Source of the DNA: JBDKGV01 sp039798005
GTDB lineage: Bacteria > Fibrobacterota > Fibrobacteria > UBA5070
DNA: 12,567 nt
Direction: 5' to 3'
NCBI GenBank assembly: GCA_039798005.1
Contig: JBDKGV010000095.1
Location: 1 to 12,567 of the forward strand
Part shown: one piece after another, positions 1 through 6,564 of the stretch
Position numbering within the stretch: the stretch's first letter is position 1
Layout of the letters: each line of letters begins with the position of its first letter
Made by a program: the position numbers and the translations under genes
Notes under the pieces: model-generated
The model's input: only the letters and a program-made list of their open reading frames with translations
Told to the model about the DNA's origin: nothing
Databases searched by the model: none

Positions 1-1
1 C

Positions 2-277
2 GGCTTGCGAAAGGGACGGTTGCGTGACAGGCAACAGCTTGTCCTTCAGTCGGAACTGCGGTTCCCGCTGTTTTGGCGTTTCGCTTCCGTCGTCTTCATG
101 GAACATGGCAAGGTTGGTGAAGACCTGGCCGACTTGAGCAGCAATGAGTTCCATCCGGGGTTTGGCGCAGGTTTGCGGTTTGCGGTGAATCGCAAAAGGA
201 AGATCAATTTTCGCCTCGACGTCGCCAGGGTCGATGACCGCATCGGAGTGGCCGCGGCCTTTTCAGAGGCATTCTGA
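2..277 (+). CDS. C-terminal end of a BamA/TamA-family outer-membrane beta-barrel protein (partial)
   Basis: The reading frame is open from the left edge to a TGA at 275-277, giving the last 91 codons of a gene whose start lies outside the window. The residues resemble the end of the bacterial surface-antigen (Omp85-type) barrel. A stretch like GRLRDRQQLVLQSELRFPLF corresponds to the strand with alternating aromatic and charged residues after the GRYRD-like turn. GFGAGLRF followed by a strand ending RLDVAR matches the penultimate strands. The protein ends in SEAF, and a terminal Phe is the usual recognition signal of the BAM insertion machinery. By family it sits in the outer membrane, in assembly or transport of other proteins. 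It is convergent with the export operon. A TTG at position 5 could be read as a start, but a 90-residue protein would lack a signal peptide, so a cut gene is far likelier. Confidence 0.75.
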   Translation, partial: GLRKGRLRDRQQLVLQSELRFPLFWRFASVVFMEHGKVGEDLADLSSNEFHPGFGAGLRFAVNRKRKINFRLDVARVDDRIGVAAAFSEAF

Positions 278-383
278 CCAAGCCTGCACGTCCTCCGGTC
301 CCGCGAGCGTGGAGTGGCTTGGATGCCAAGGACAGGAATCGTCCTGCGACCAGATTTCCCCGATCCTGTCAACGACTCCTGTC
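278..383. other. Convergent intergenic region with small hairpins
   Basis: This 106-bp gap separates two converging genes. It holds a short inverted repeat, AGGAC at 329-333 and GTCCT at 341-345. A second, widely spaced pair is CCAAGCC at 278-284 and GGCTTGG at 316-322. No hairpin is followed by a T-run, so neither is a convincing intrinsic terminator. A one-mismatch copy of the 13-bp motif lies at 331-343. Confidence 0.5.
331..343. repeat. 13-bp motif, one-mismatch copy (GACAGGAATCGTC)
   Basis: Differs from GACA-N5-TGTC only at the first base of the right arm (C for T). It is the only member of the set lying between genes. Confidence 0.4.
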
Positions 384-1544
384 CTATGGCGCCTTGCGCC
401 GGAACAGCACCACGCTTGCGGTGAAGAATCCGATCCCGATGGCCGCGAGCTTCAGGTACTCGGGGACGAGTGCCAGCGGCGAGGCTCCGCGCAGCACCAG
501 GGCGCGCACGAGGTAGAGGAAGTGGCGCACGGCATTTCCTTCGGTGAGGGTCTGCATCCATCCGGGCATGCTCTCGAAGGGAAGCATGAAGCCGGAGGTG
601 AGGATGAAGAAGATCAAGGCGAACCAGATCAGGAAGAGCGCCTGCTGTTGGCTGCTTACCAGCGTGCTCACAAGCGCTCCGAGCGACACGACTGTCAGGC
701 AGTAGAGGGCCACGCCCAGCGCCAGGCCCGGGACGTTGGCGTTCCCCAGCGGCACGCCGTAGAAGCGGCCCGGCAGCGAGAGGGCGATCACGAAGACCAG
801 TTGGCTCAGGATCCAGTAGGGAAGGGTCTTTCCGAGCAGGATCTGCAAGGGTTGGACGGGCGTGACCAAGAGTTGTTCAAGGGTTCCTGTTTCGCGCTCG
901 CGCACGATGCTGAAGGCGGTCAGGAGCGCGCCGGCCATGGTCACGAGCAGGATGATCATGCCGGGGACCATGTACCACGAGTATTCGAGTTCGGGGTTGA
1001 AGAGCATCCGTTCGCGCGCGTCGAAGGGCTGGAGCGAGCGGGCATCCAAGCCCTGCCCGACCATCTCCTTCTGGAAGGTCTCGGTGCCCCACTGCGACAC
1101 GATGGCGGAGGCGTAGGCCGCGGCGGTGCCGGCGGTGGCGGCGTCCTGGCCGTCCACCACGATCATCACGTTGGTGGATCGCTCCGGAGCTTCCTGCTCG
1201 CGGATCGCCCCTTCGGTCGAGGCCGCGAAGCCTTCGGGGATGGCCACGGCGACCAGCGTGCGTCCGGCCAGCAGCTCCTCGCGGACCGCCTCAAGGCTTG
1301 GCTGGTTTCCCTTGAAGTCGAAGCGTCCATTGGTCTGGAGCCGGTGCGACAGGGCCGCGCTTTGGGCGGAACGGTCCAGGTCCACGATGGAGAGCGCGAT
1401 GTGCTTGACGTCGCGGGTCATGGCGTACCCGAGGATCATGGTCTGCATCACCGGCAGCATGAAGAGGAGCCGCAGCGATCCGGGGTCGCGGCGCAGCTGC
1501 AGGAACTCCTTGCGGAAGAGGGCGAGGAAACGGCGCATCCACAT
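384..1544 (-). CDS. ABC-2 type transporter permease (YbhR-like), last gene of the export operon
   Basis: A 386-residue inner-membrane permease. The start is the ATG at 1544, with AAGGAG nine bases upstream; a second ATG two codons later is too far from it. The sequence shows the ABC-2 plan. A basic amphipathic N-terminus contains RKEF. Membrane segment 1 is at about 25-43, followed by a large periplasmic domain to about 190. A cluster of about five membrane segments runs from 192 to 380. The cytoplasmic loop between segments 2 and 3 carries RERETGTLEQLLVTP (about 215-229), the EKE-type signature of this family that contacts the ATPase. It follows the other permease after a 3-nt gap, so the two probably form a heterodimeric channel. 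By analogy with YbhS/YbhR it would export a small hydrophobic or cationic compound. The substrate cannot be read from the sequence. Confidence 0.9.
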   Translation of the reverse strand: MWMRRFLALFRKEFLQLRRDPGSLRLLFMLPVMQTMILGYAMTRDVKHIALSIVDLDRSAQSAALSHRLQTNGRFDFKGNQPSLEAVREELLAGRTLVAVAIPEGFAASTEGAIREQEAPERSTNVMIVVDGQDAATAGTAAAYASAIVSQWGTETFQKEMVGQGLDARSLQPFDARERMLFNPELEYSWYMVPGMIILLVTMAGALLTAFSIVRERETGTLEQLLVTPVQPLQILLGKTLPYWILSQLVFVIALSLPGRFYGVPLGNANVPGLALGVALYCLTVVSLGALVSTLVSSQQQALFLIWFALIFFILTSGFMLPFESMPGWMQTLTEGNAVRHFLYLVRALVLRGASPLALVPEYLKLAAIGIGFFTASVVLFRRKAP

Positions 1545-1547
1545 CGC

Positions 1548-2648
1548 TCAGTGCTCCTTTCCGAAGCGGCGCGAGGCCAGGCCCAAAAGCAGAAGCGCCT
1601 GTCCTCCCAGCACCAGGACAGGGAGCCACAGTTCCTTGAGGGTGGCGGCCTTGAGCACGATGCCGCGCACGATCTGCAGGTACCAGGTGGCCGGCACCAC
1701 GCAGGACAGCACGTAGAGAGGTGCGGGCAGGCTCATGCGGGGAAAGACGAATCCTGACAGCATGATGGTGGGCATCATGGTGATGCCAAGGCCCAAGAGC
1801 ATGGCGTGCTGCTGCTTCTGCACGATGGTCGAGATGAGCAGCCCGATCCCCAACGACACCAAGAGGTACAGGGCCGTGGTCCAAGCAAGCAGGCCGACGC
1901 TGCCTTGGGGGATCACTCCGAAGGCCAAGCGCCCGATCAGGAGGATGAAGACGCCCACGGCGCTTGCGATCGCGAAGTAGGGGGCAAGTTTCCCCACGAT
2001 CACCTCCGATGCCGAAAGGCTCGAGAGGCGCAGGTTGGTCATGGTGCCCAGTTCCTTCTCGCGGGTGACGGTCACGCTGGTGAGAAGCGTCCCGATCATG
2101 GCAAGGATGGTGGCCATCAGTCCCGGCACGAAGAAGAGGGCGCTCTTCTGGTCGGGGTTGTAGAGGAAGCGCGTGCCGGTGGTGACAAGTTCTGTCGCCT
2201 CCAACTTGTTTCTTCCGACGAAGTGGGTGCGGAAGAAGGCGGGGAGCGCGGCGCGCAGGGTGGTGGCGGTGGCCGGGTCGGAGCCGTCGTACACGAACCC
2301 GATGGGAAGGGGGGCCTCGTCGCGGCGGCGGGCGTAGTCCACGGGCAGTTCGATCAGGGCACGGGCGCGGTGCTGCACAAGCAGCTTGGCCGGATCGCCT
2401 CCCGTCTCCACGGCGGCCAATTGAAACTGCCGGTTCTCGTCCAGGGCACGGCACAGGGAACGGGTCTCGTCGGAAGGGTGCGGGTCGATCACCACCACGC
2501 GGGCGTCCTCGATCTCGCTCTTGAGGGCGTAGCCGAAGAGGAACATCATGATGAGCGGCAGGCTCAATATGACAAAAAGCGTCTGCTTGTCGCGCAGCAC
2601 GTGGCGGAACTCCTTGCGGGCCACCGATTTCAGGTGCAGGAGGTTCAC
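1548..2648 (-). CDS. ABC-2 type transporter permease (YbhS-like)
   Basis: A 366-residue permease and partner of the next gene. I chose the GTG at 2646-2648. It overlaps the TGA of the upstream ATPase as GTGA, and it puts the typical RKEF motif (11-14) just before the first membrane segment (about 23-42). Longer in-frame extensions run through the ATPase gene and are implausible. A periplasmic domain (about 45-168) is followed by membrane segments from 170 onward. The loop after segment 2 has TREKELGTMTNLRLSS (about 195-210), the variant of the ABC-2 EKE motif. A hydrophobic C-terminal segment ends in RRFGKEH. The sequence has one full 13-bp motif (2184-2196) and one variant (2571-2583). Function is inferred from family and operon; the substrate is unknown. 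Confidence 0.9.
   Translation of the reverse strand: MNLLHLKSVARKEFRHVLRDKQTLFVILSLPLIMMFLFGYALKSEIEDARVVVIDPHPSDETRSLCRALDENRQFQLAAVETGGDPAKLLVQHRARALIELPVDYARRRDEAPLPIGFVYDGSDPATATTLRAALPAFFRTHFVGRNKLEATELVTTGTRFLYNPDQKSALFFVPGLMATILAMIGTLLTSVTVTREKELGTMTNLRLSSLSASEVIVGKLAPYFAIASAVGVFILLIGRLAFGVIPQGSVGLLAWTTALYLLVSLGIGLLISTIVQKQQHAMLLGLGITMMPTIMLSGFVFPRMSLPAPLYVLSCVVPATWYLQIVRGIVLKAATLKELWLPVLVLGGQALLLLGLASRRFGKEH
2184..2196. repeat. 13-bp motif copy GACAAGTTCTGTC
   Basis: Exact GACA-N5-TGTC inside the YbhS-like permease. Read on the minus strand it encodes T-E-L-V, with the second base of the motif starting a codon. Confidence 0.7.
2571..2583. repeat. 13-bp motif, one-mismatch copy (GACAAAAAGCGTC)
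   Basis: Right arm CGTC instead of TGTC; AT-rich centre. Lies in the codons for the first membrane segment of the YbhS-like permease. The A-run could be chance. Confidence 0.3.
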
Positions 2649-3382
2649 GAGCGCCTCGCTTTCGCGGCCACCGCCAGGAACACGTCCTGCAGGGACTCGA
2701 CTCCGTGGCGGGCCTTGAGCTCGGGAGGCGTTCCCACGTCGGCCACCCGGCCGTCGACCAGGAAGCAGGCGCGGTGGCAGTATTCCGCCTCGTCCATGTA
2801 GTGGGTGGTGACAAAAATTGTCGTACCGCGCACGGCCTCGGCGCGGATCAGGTCCCAGAAGCCGCGCCGCGAAAGGGGATCGACCGAGCCGGTGGGCTCG
2901 TCCAGGAAGAGGATCTCCGGATGGTGCGCGGTGGCACAGGCAAGCGACAACCGCTGCTGCCAGCCCCACGGGAGCGTGCCGGTGACGCGGTCGAGCATCT
3001 CCGTGATTTCGCAGCGCACGATCGCCTCGTCCATCCGCTCCGCGACCAGTTTGCGGGGAATGGCGTAGAGGTCGGTGGAGAGCTTGAGGTTCTCGCGCAG
3101 GGTGAGGTCGGGGTAGAGGGCGAACTTCTGGCTCATGTACCCGATGCGGGTGCGGATCTTGGCCGTCTCTCGGAGGATGTCGAAACCCGCCACCTGCCCT
3201 TCGCCCGAGGTGGGCACCAAGAGGCCGCAGAGCATGCGCATGGCGGTGGTCTTGCCGGCGCCGTTGGCCCCCAGGAAGCCGTAGATCTCGCCGCGCTTCA
3301 CTTCCACATCGATGCCGTCCACGGCGACGAAGGTGCCGAAGCGCTTGGTCAGCCCCATGGTGCGGATGCTGAACTCGCTCAT
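2645..3382 (-). CDS. ABC transporter ATPase 2, with degenerate signature motif (YbhF second-half-like)
   Basis: A 245-residue nucleotide-binding protein that powers the two permeases. Visible motifs are Walker A GANGAGKT (38-45), Q-loop glutamine 85 (YMSQKF), Walker B ILFLDEP (157-163) and the switch histidine 194 in TTHYMDEAE. The ABC signature is LPWGWQQ (137-143) rather than LSGGQ. The same kind of change (LPLG-) occurs, from memory, in the second ATPase half of YbhF/RbbA proteins. The D-loop region reads TGSVDP instead of the common SGVDP. The ATG at 3382 overlaps the TGA of the upstream ATPase (ATGA), and its own TGA overlaps the permease GTG. At about half the size of YbhF, it represents a split version of that fused protein. 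It carries one full motif copy at 2810-2822. Confidence 0.92.
   Translation of the reverse strand: MSEFSIRTMGLTKRFGTFVAVDGIDVEVKRGEIYGFLGANGAGKTTAMRMLCGLLVPTSGEGQVAGFDILRETAKIRTRIGYMSQKFALYPDLTLRENLKLSTDLYAIPRKLVAERMDEAIVRCEITEMLDRVTGTLPWGWQQRLSLACATAHHPEILFLDEPTGSVDPLSRRGFWDLIRAEAVRGTTIFVTTHYMDEAEYCHRACFLVDGRVADVGTPPELKARHGVESLQDVFLAVAAKARRS
2810..2822. repeat. 13-bp motif copy GACAAAAATTGTC
   Basis: Exact GACA-N5-TGTC in the ATPase 2 gene, encoding T-I-F-V just before the switch histidine. It forces ACA, ATT and TTT codons in a GC-rich gene. Confidence 0.65.
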
Positions 3383-4302
3383 GCGGCGTGCCTTGCCTGG
3401 AGGAAGCGCATCAGCACGTCCTCGATGGTGGGCTCGATCGGATGCGCATGCGTGACGGGAAGTCCCGTGGTGGCAACGGAAGCCATGACAGATTCTGTCG
3501 TGCATTCGTGCGGGGCCAGGGCGTGCAGGTCGCCGCCGGTCACGTACAGGGAAAGGAGCGGGGCAGGCGGTGCGGCGTCGGTGCGCACGTGCAGCGAGGT
3601 CGCGCCGTGCAACTTCCATAAGCGTCCGGGAAGCGATGCGCCCAGTTCGGCGGGCGAACCCTTCGCGAGGATCTCGCCGTGGTGGATCAGGGCCACCTCG
3701 TCGCACAATGACGCCTCGTCCATGTAGGGGGTGCTCACGATGGTGGTGGTCCCTTGGCTCTTGAGGAGCTTGAGCATGTCCCAGAAGTCGCGGCGCGTCA
3801 CCGGATCGACGCCCACGGTGGGTTCGTCCAATAGCAGCAGGCGCGGCTTGCGCACCAGGGCGCAGCACAGCGCAAGCTTCTGCTTCATGCCGCCCGAGAG
3901 CTTTCCCGCCGGGCGGGTGCGGGCGCCGTCCAGCCGGGCGAAGCCGATCAGTTCGTCGAGGATGGGTTTGGCGGCCTTTCCCGCGATCCCCACGATGTCG
4001 GCCGCGAATTCGAGGTTCTCCTGCACCGAGAGATCCTGGTAGAGCGAGAAGCGCTGGGGCATGTAGCCGATGAACGGGCGGATCTTGTCAGATTCTGTCG
4101 CGGTGTCGAAGCCAAGCACCTTTGCCTTTCCCTGCTTCGGATCGAGCAGGGTGGAGAGGATCTGGAACAGGGTCGACTTGCCGGCCCCGTCGGCGCCGAT
4201 CAGGCCGAAGAGCACGCCTTCGGGCACGTCAAACGAAAGGCTGCGCAGGGCGCGTTCCCCCGCGTGGTCGTGGTGCAGGTCCTCAAGGCTCAGGGCGTCC
4301 AT
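3379..4302 (-). CDS. ABC transporter ATPase 1, with proline in place of the switch histidine (YbhF first-half-like)
   Basis: A 307-residue ABC ATPase. The start ATG at 4302 lies one base after the adaptor's TAG; the frame stays open upstream but only through the adaptor gene. Motifs are Walker A GADGAGKS (36-43), Q-loop glutamine 83 (YMPQRF), a canonical signature LSGGMKQ (135-141) and Walker B LLLLDEP (155-161). The H-loop position reads STPYMDEA, with Pro192 where histidine is normal. The extra C-terminal portion (about 225-307) is a short alpha/beta domain ending HPIEPTIEDVLMRFLQ, typical of drug-export ATPases of the DrrA/YbhF type. Its defects complement those of ATPase 2, so the pair is probably an obligate heterodimer. 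It contains motif copies at 3487-3499 (exact) and 4087-4099 (variant). Confidence 0.92.
   Translation of the reverse strand: MDALSLEDLHHDHAGERALRSLSFDVPEGVLFGLIGADGAGKSTLFQILSTLLDPKQGKAKVLGFDTATESDKIRPFIGYMPQRFSLYQDLSVQENLEFAADIVGIAGKAAKPILDELIGFARLDGARTRPAGKLSGGMKQKLALCCALVRKPRLLLLDEPTVGVDPVTRRDFWDMLKLLKSQGTTTIVSTPYMDEASLCDEVALIHHGEILAKGSPAELGASLPGRLWKLHGATSLHVRTDAAPPAPLLSLYVTGGDLHALAPHECTTESVMASVATTGLPVTHAHPIEPTIEDVLMRFLQARHAA
3487..3499. repeat. 13-bp motif copy, consensus form GACAGATTCTGTC
   Basis: Exact consensus copy in ATPase 1, encoding T-E-S-V on the minus strand. Followed by G on the + strand. Confidence 0.8.
4087..4099. repeat. 13-bp motif, one-mismatch copy (GTCAGATTCTGTC)
   Basis: Eleven bases at the right (CAGATTCTGTC) are identical to the consensus form; only base 2 differs. 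Lies in ATPase 1 and encodes T-E-S-D. Confidence 0.55.
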
Positions 4303-4303
4303 G

Positions 4304-5191
4304 CTATTCCCAGACTTCCACCGGCAGGCCGCGCTTGAGGGCGCCGTCGGCATTGGCCGCCAGGGCACGGGCGCGGAAGACCAGCTCGTTGCGGCCCTCG
4401 CGGGTCTGCACGCCTTTCGGGGTGAACTCGGCGGCGCTTGCGATCCAGGAGAGGCGGGCAGTCACGAACTGCTCGCCTTTGCCCAAGTCCAAGCGAAGAC
4501 GCAGCGGCTGTCCGAGCTTCAGGCGTGCGAGGTCCTGTTGGCCCACGAAGAACTCGGCCCACAGCGTGTCGGTGCGTCCGATCTCGACCACGGGCCTTCC
4601 GGGAATGGCGGCCTCGCCGGCGTTGCGGAAGCGCGTGAGCACGGTGCCGGCGGCCGGAGCCATCAGGCGGCAGCGCAAGATCTGGTCGCGAAGCGATGCC
4701 TTCTGGGCTTCCAGCAGCTTTCCCTTGGCTTGGAGCGCCGTCACGGCCGCGTTCGAGGCGGCGATGCGGGCGGTCGAGGTCTCCTTCTGGGTCACGAGGT
4801 CGTCGAACTTCTGGGACGGGGCGGCGCCGTCGGCCACCAGTTGCTTGGTGCGGGCCAGTTCGCGTTGGATGCCATGATCGGCGGCCACCAGCGTCTGCGT
4901 CTCGGCGGCGCGGGCCTTCACGCTGGCGGCAAGTTCGGCGAGGGATGCGTTGAGCTCCGCGATCTTGAGGGTCAAAGGCACGGAATCCACGACGGCCACC
5001 AGCTGCCCGGCCTTGAGCGCATCGCCCTCCTTCACCGGCACGGCAAGCAGGTTTCCTGAGGAGACGGGGGCGACCTTCCACAGGTCGGCATCCACCGTGG
5101 CGGAGGAGAGGAACCCGGCGGGCATCGACTTGTTGCAGCCGGCCAGCAGTGCCAAGACAGAAATTGTCAAAAGAGAGGTCGAGGTCTTCAT
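4304..5191 (-). CDS. HlyD/YbhG-like periplasmic adaptor (membrane-fusion) lipoprotein
   Basis: A 295-residue adaptor linking the inner-membrane ABC exporter to the outer-membrane channel. The N-terminus has a lysine, a hydrophobic run and the lipobox LLAGC with Cys19, so it is probably lipid-anchored. Residues about 36-70 form the first half of a biotinyl-lipoyl domain (VKEGDALKAGQ). Residues about 75-172 are Ala/Leu/Lys/Glu-rich and predicted coiled coil, the hairpin that docks on TolC. Residues about 174-210 are the second lipoyl half (MAPAAGTV), and 210-295 a beta-barrel region. The ATG at 5191 overlaps the TolC gene's TGA (ATGA). The coding sequence stops one base before ATPase 1. A motif copy (5156-5168) falls in the signal-peptide codons. 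Confidence 0.9.
   Translation of the reverse strand: MKTSTSLLTISVLALLAGCNKSMPAGFLSSATVDADLWKVAPVSSGNLLAVPVKEGDALKAGQLVAVVDSVPLTLKIAELNASLAELAASVKARAAETQTLVAADHGIQRELARTKQLVADGAAPSQKFDDLVTQKETSTARIAASNAAVTALQAKGKLLEAQKASLRDQILRCRLMAPAAGTVLTRFRNAGEAAIPGRPVVEIGRTDTLWAEFFVGQQDLARLKLGQPLRLRLDLGKGEQFVTARLSWIASAAEFTPKGVQTREGRNELVFRARALAANADGALKRGLPVEVWE
5156..5168. repeat. 13-bp motif copy GACAGAAATTGTC
   Basis: Exact GACA-N5-TGTC within the adaptor's signal peptide, encoding T-I-S-V. Confidence 0.65.
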
Positions 5192-6564
5192 GGCGTGCCT
5201 TCGAAGGAGAGGGGTTCACCGGAAAGCGAGCGCAGGCGCAGGGCAAGCGATGCATCGCGCAAGGAAAGTTGGGAGAGGCGGGCGCGCAGGTCGCTGGAGC
5301 GCAGCCCCGCGTCGCGCAGGTCGTCGGGAAGGGATGTGCCGGAGGAGATGGCACCCTTGAGGGCGGCCTCGGCCTCGAGCGAGGCGTCGAGCGCCGCCTG
5401 CAGCGCTTCGCGGTCCTGTGACAGATTCTGTCGTTCCTGCGCCAGGGTCTCCCATTGGGTCTTCTGGGAAAGCGTGATGCGGGCCGACTCAAGCTCCAGG
5501 GTGCGGGCCTCGGAGCGCAGGCGCCCGGAGGTGGACGATCGCTCGAAGCCGTCGAAGAGGTTCCACTGCATTTGCACGGCGGCTACGCCCCAGGTCATCC
5601 AGCCTTCAGTCTGGTTCACGCCAGGGTCTCCGGCCTTGGCCGAGAGGCTCGCCGTGATCCACGGATATTTGGCAGCAGTGGCGACGGACCGGCTTTCCTC
5701 CAGGGCGCGGGCCTGGGTCTTGAGCGAACGCGCGTTCCACGGTTCCTGCGCGGCGCTCGGCACGGCTTCCGGACAGATCTTGTCAAAACTCGTGTCAGTC
5801 TCGCTTCCGGTCCAGACGGTCCCGGCAAGTGCGGTGAACTCGGTGCGCAGGCTGTCGATCTGGCGCCGGACGCCTGAGGTGTCGGTGCGGGCCGACAGCA
5901 TCTCGGCCTTGGCATTGAGCACCTGCGCCTTGGTGGCGATGCCCGACTTCTCGCGGGCCTGCCAGTTGGCAAGCCACGCCTCGCGCACCGTCAGGCGCTC
6001 GCGCTTCTGGCGCAGGTCCACCAGGCGGCTTCGCAGCGAGAGGTCGAGGAGCCCGAGCTGCAGGGCAAGCTGGGCGCGGACTTGGCGGCTGTCGAGCTTG
6101 GCGGCATCGAGCCCCGTCTCCTCGCGGGCTTGGGCGTGGCTTTGCGAGAACCCCGAGAAGACCACATAGCTTGCGGTGAGCCCCAAGTCGGTGCGGTTGT
6201 GGGTCCCCAGCTCCTTGTGCATCGAGACGGGTTTGCCGCCCGGCCCGATCGGCAAGGTGAGGTCCAGGCTCGGCACCTCGGTCACGTACTGGTATCCGGC
6301 CGTCGCGTCCAGACGCGGCAACAGCGAGGCGCGGGTTCCGGCGATGGCGGAAGCACGAGCCTCCTCGCGGGACTTGCTTGCCGCCACGGCGGGGTGGGTG
6401 GCCAGCAGGCTCTGCCAGGCCGGGCCAAGGGTGGACGGGCATTGGGCATAAGCTCCCGTGGCCACGACAAGCAGGACTCGACTCCAGCCGTTCGTCCTGA
6501 GGAGCCGCGTAGCGGCGTCTCGAAGGACGCTTGCGGGACTGACAATTCCTGTCCTATTCATCAT
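5188..6564 (-). CDS. TolC-family outer-membrane efflux protein
   Basis: A 458-residue channel protein forming the outer-membrane end of the exporter. After residue about 45 it shows the TolC pattern: two related halves of long Ala/Gln/Arg-rich helices, each interrupted by beta-strand segments. The first of these, about 85-125, includes YQYVTEV and ASYVVFSGFSQS. The second, about 285-325, includes WMTWGVAAVQMQWNLFDGFERS; F-D-G-F is a typical post-strand turn. The start ATG at 6564 overlaps the TetR gene's TGA (ATGA), and a second ATG follows at once. The signal peptide is oddly long: about 29 residues precede the short hydrophobic core VLLVVATGAYA. That n-region is partly encoded by a palindromic repeat (6493-6529). 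No ATG, GTG or TTG between the repeat and the hydrophobic core offers a shorter start. Motif copies lie at 5420-5432, 5772-5784 and 6541-6553. Confidence 0.9.
   Translation of the reverse strand: MMNRTGIVSPASVLRDAATRLLRTNGWSRVLLVVATGAYAQCPSTLGPAWQSLLATHPAVAASKSREEARASAIAGTRASLLPRLDATAGYQYVTEVPSLDLTLPIGPGGKPVSMHKELGTHNRTDLGLTASYVVFSGFSQSHAQAREETGLDAAKLDSRQVRAQLALQLGLLDLSLRSRLVDLRQKRERLTVREAWLANWQAREKSGIATKAQVLNAKAEMLSARTDTSGVRRQIDSLRTEFTALAGTVWTGSETDTSFDKICPEAVPSAAQEPWNARSLKTQARALEESRSVATAAKYPWITASLSAKAGDPGVNQTEGWMTWGVAAVQMQWNLFDGFERSSTSGRLRSEARTLELESARITLSQKTQWETLAQERQNLSQDREALQAALDASLEAEAALKGAISSGTSLPDDLRDAGLRSSDLRARLSQLSLRDASLALRLRSLSGEPLSFEGTP
5420..5432. repeat. 13-bp motif copy, consensus form GACAGATTCTGTC
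   Basis: Exact consensus in the TolC-like gene, encoding Q-N-L-S. The codon phase differs from the copies in the ATPase genes. Confidence 0.8.
5772..5784. repeat. 13-bp motif copy GACAGATCTTGTC
   Basis: Exact GACA-N5-TGTC in the TolC-like gene, encoding D-K-I-C. This is the third codon phase. Confidence 0.65.
6493..6529. repeat. 37-bp imperfect palindromic element inside the TolC coding sequence
   Basis: The outer arms CGTCCT (6493-6498) and AGGACG (6524-6529) pair, as do the inner arms GCCGC (6504-6508) and GCGGC (6512-6516), around a GTA loop. Between the arms a GAG/CTC pair is flanked by mismatches. From memory, closely similar TCCTGAGGAG...GTCTCGAAGGA palindromes recur as dispersed repeats in other bacterial genomes; I could not check this. 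Read on the minus strand it encodes V-L-R-D-A-A-T-R-L-L-R-T in the signal-peptide n-region. Confidence 0.6.
6541..6553. repeat. 13-bp motif copy GACAATTCCTGTC
   Basis: Exact GACA-N5-TGTC covering codons T-G-I-V just after the TolC start, 11 bp from the palindromic element. Confidence 0.6.

Noticed and set aside
667..682. GACACGACTGTC-like site as another copy of the 13-bp motif
   Set aside because: The spacing between arms is four bases, not five, and the centre does not match the consensus.
234..1757. 507-codon open frame on the + strand
   Set aside because: Antisense to the YbhR-like permease, with low-complexity Glu/Gly/His-rich translation and no domain; an effect of GC-rich third codon positions.
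1291..2814. 507-codon open frame on the minus strand
   Set aside because: Runs out of frame through both permeases and ATPase 2; Pro/Arg-rich translation with no motifs.
3487..3499. The 13-bp motif as a LexA/SOS operator or local promoter element
   Set aside because: Almost all copies are deep inside coding regions of housekeeping and transport genes, which does not suit operators. The sequence also does not match the LexA boxes I know.
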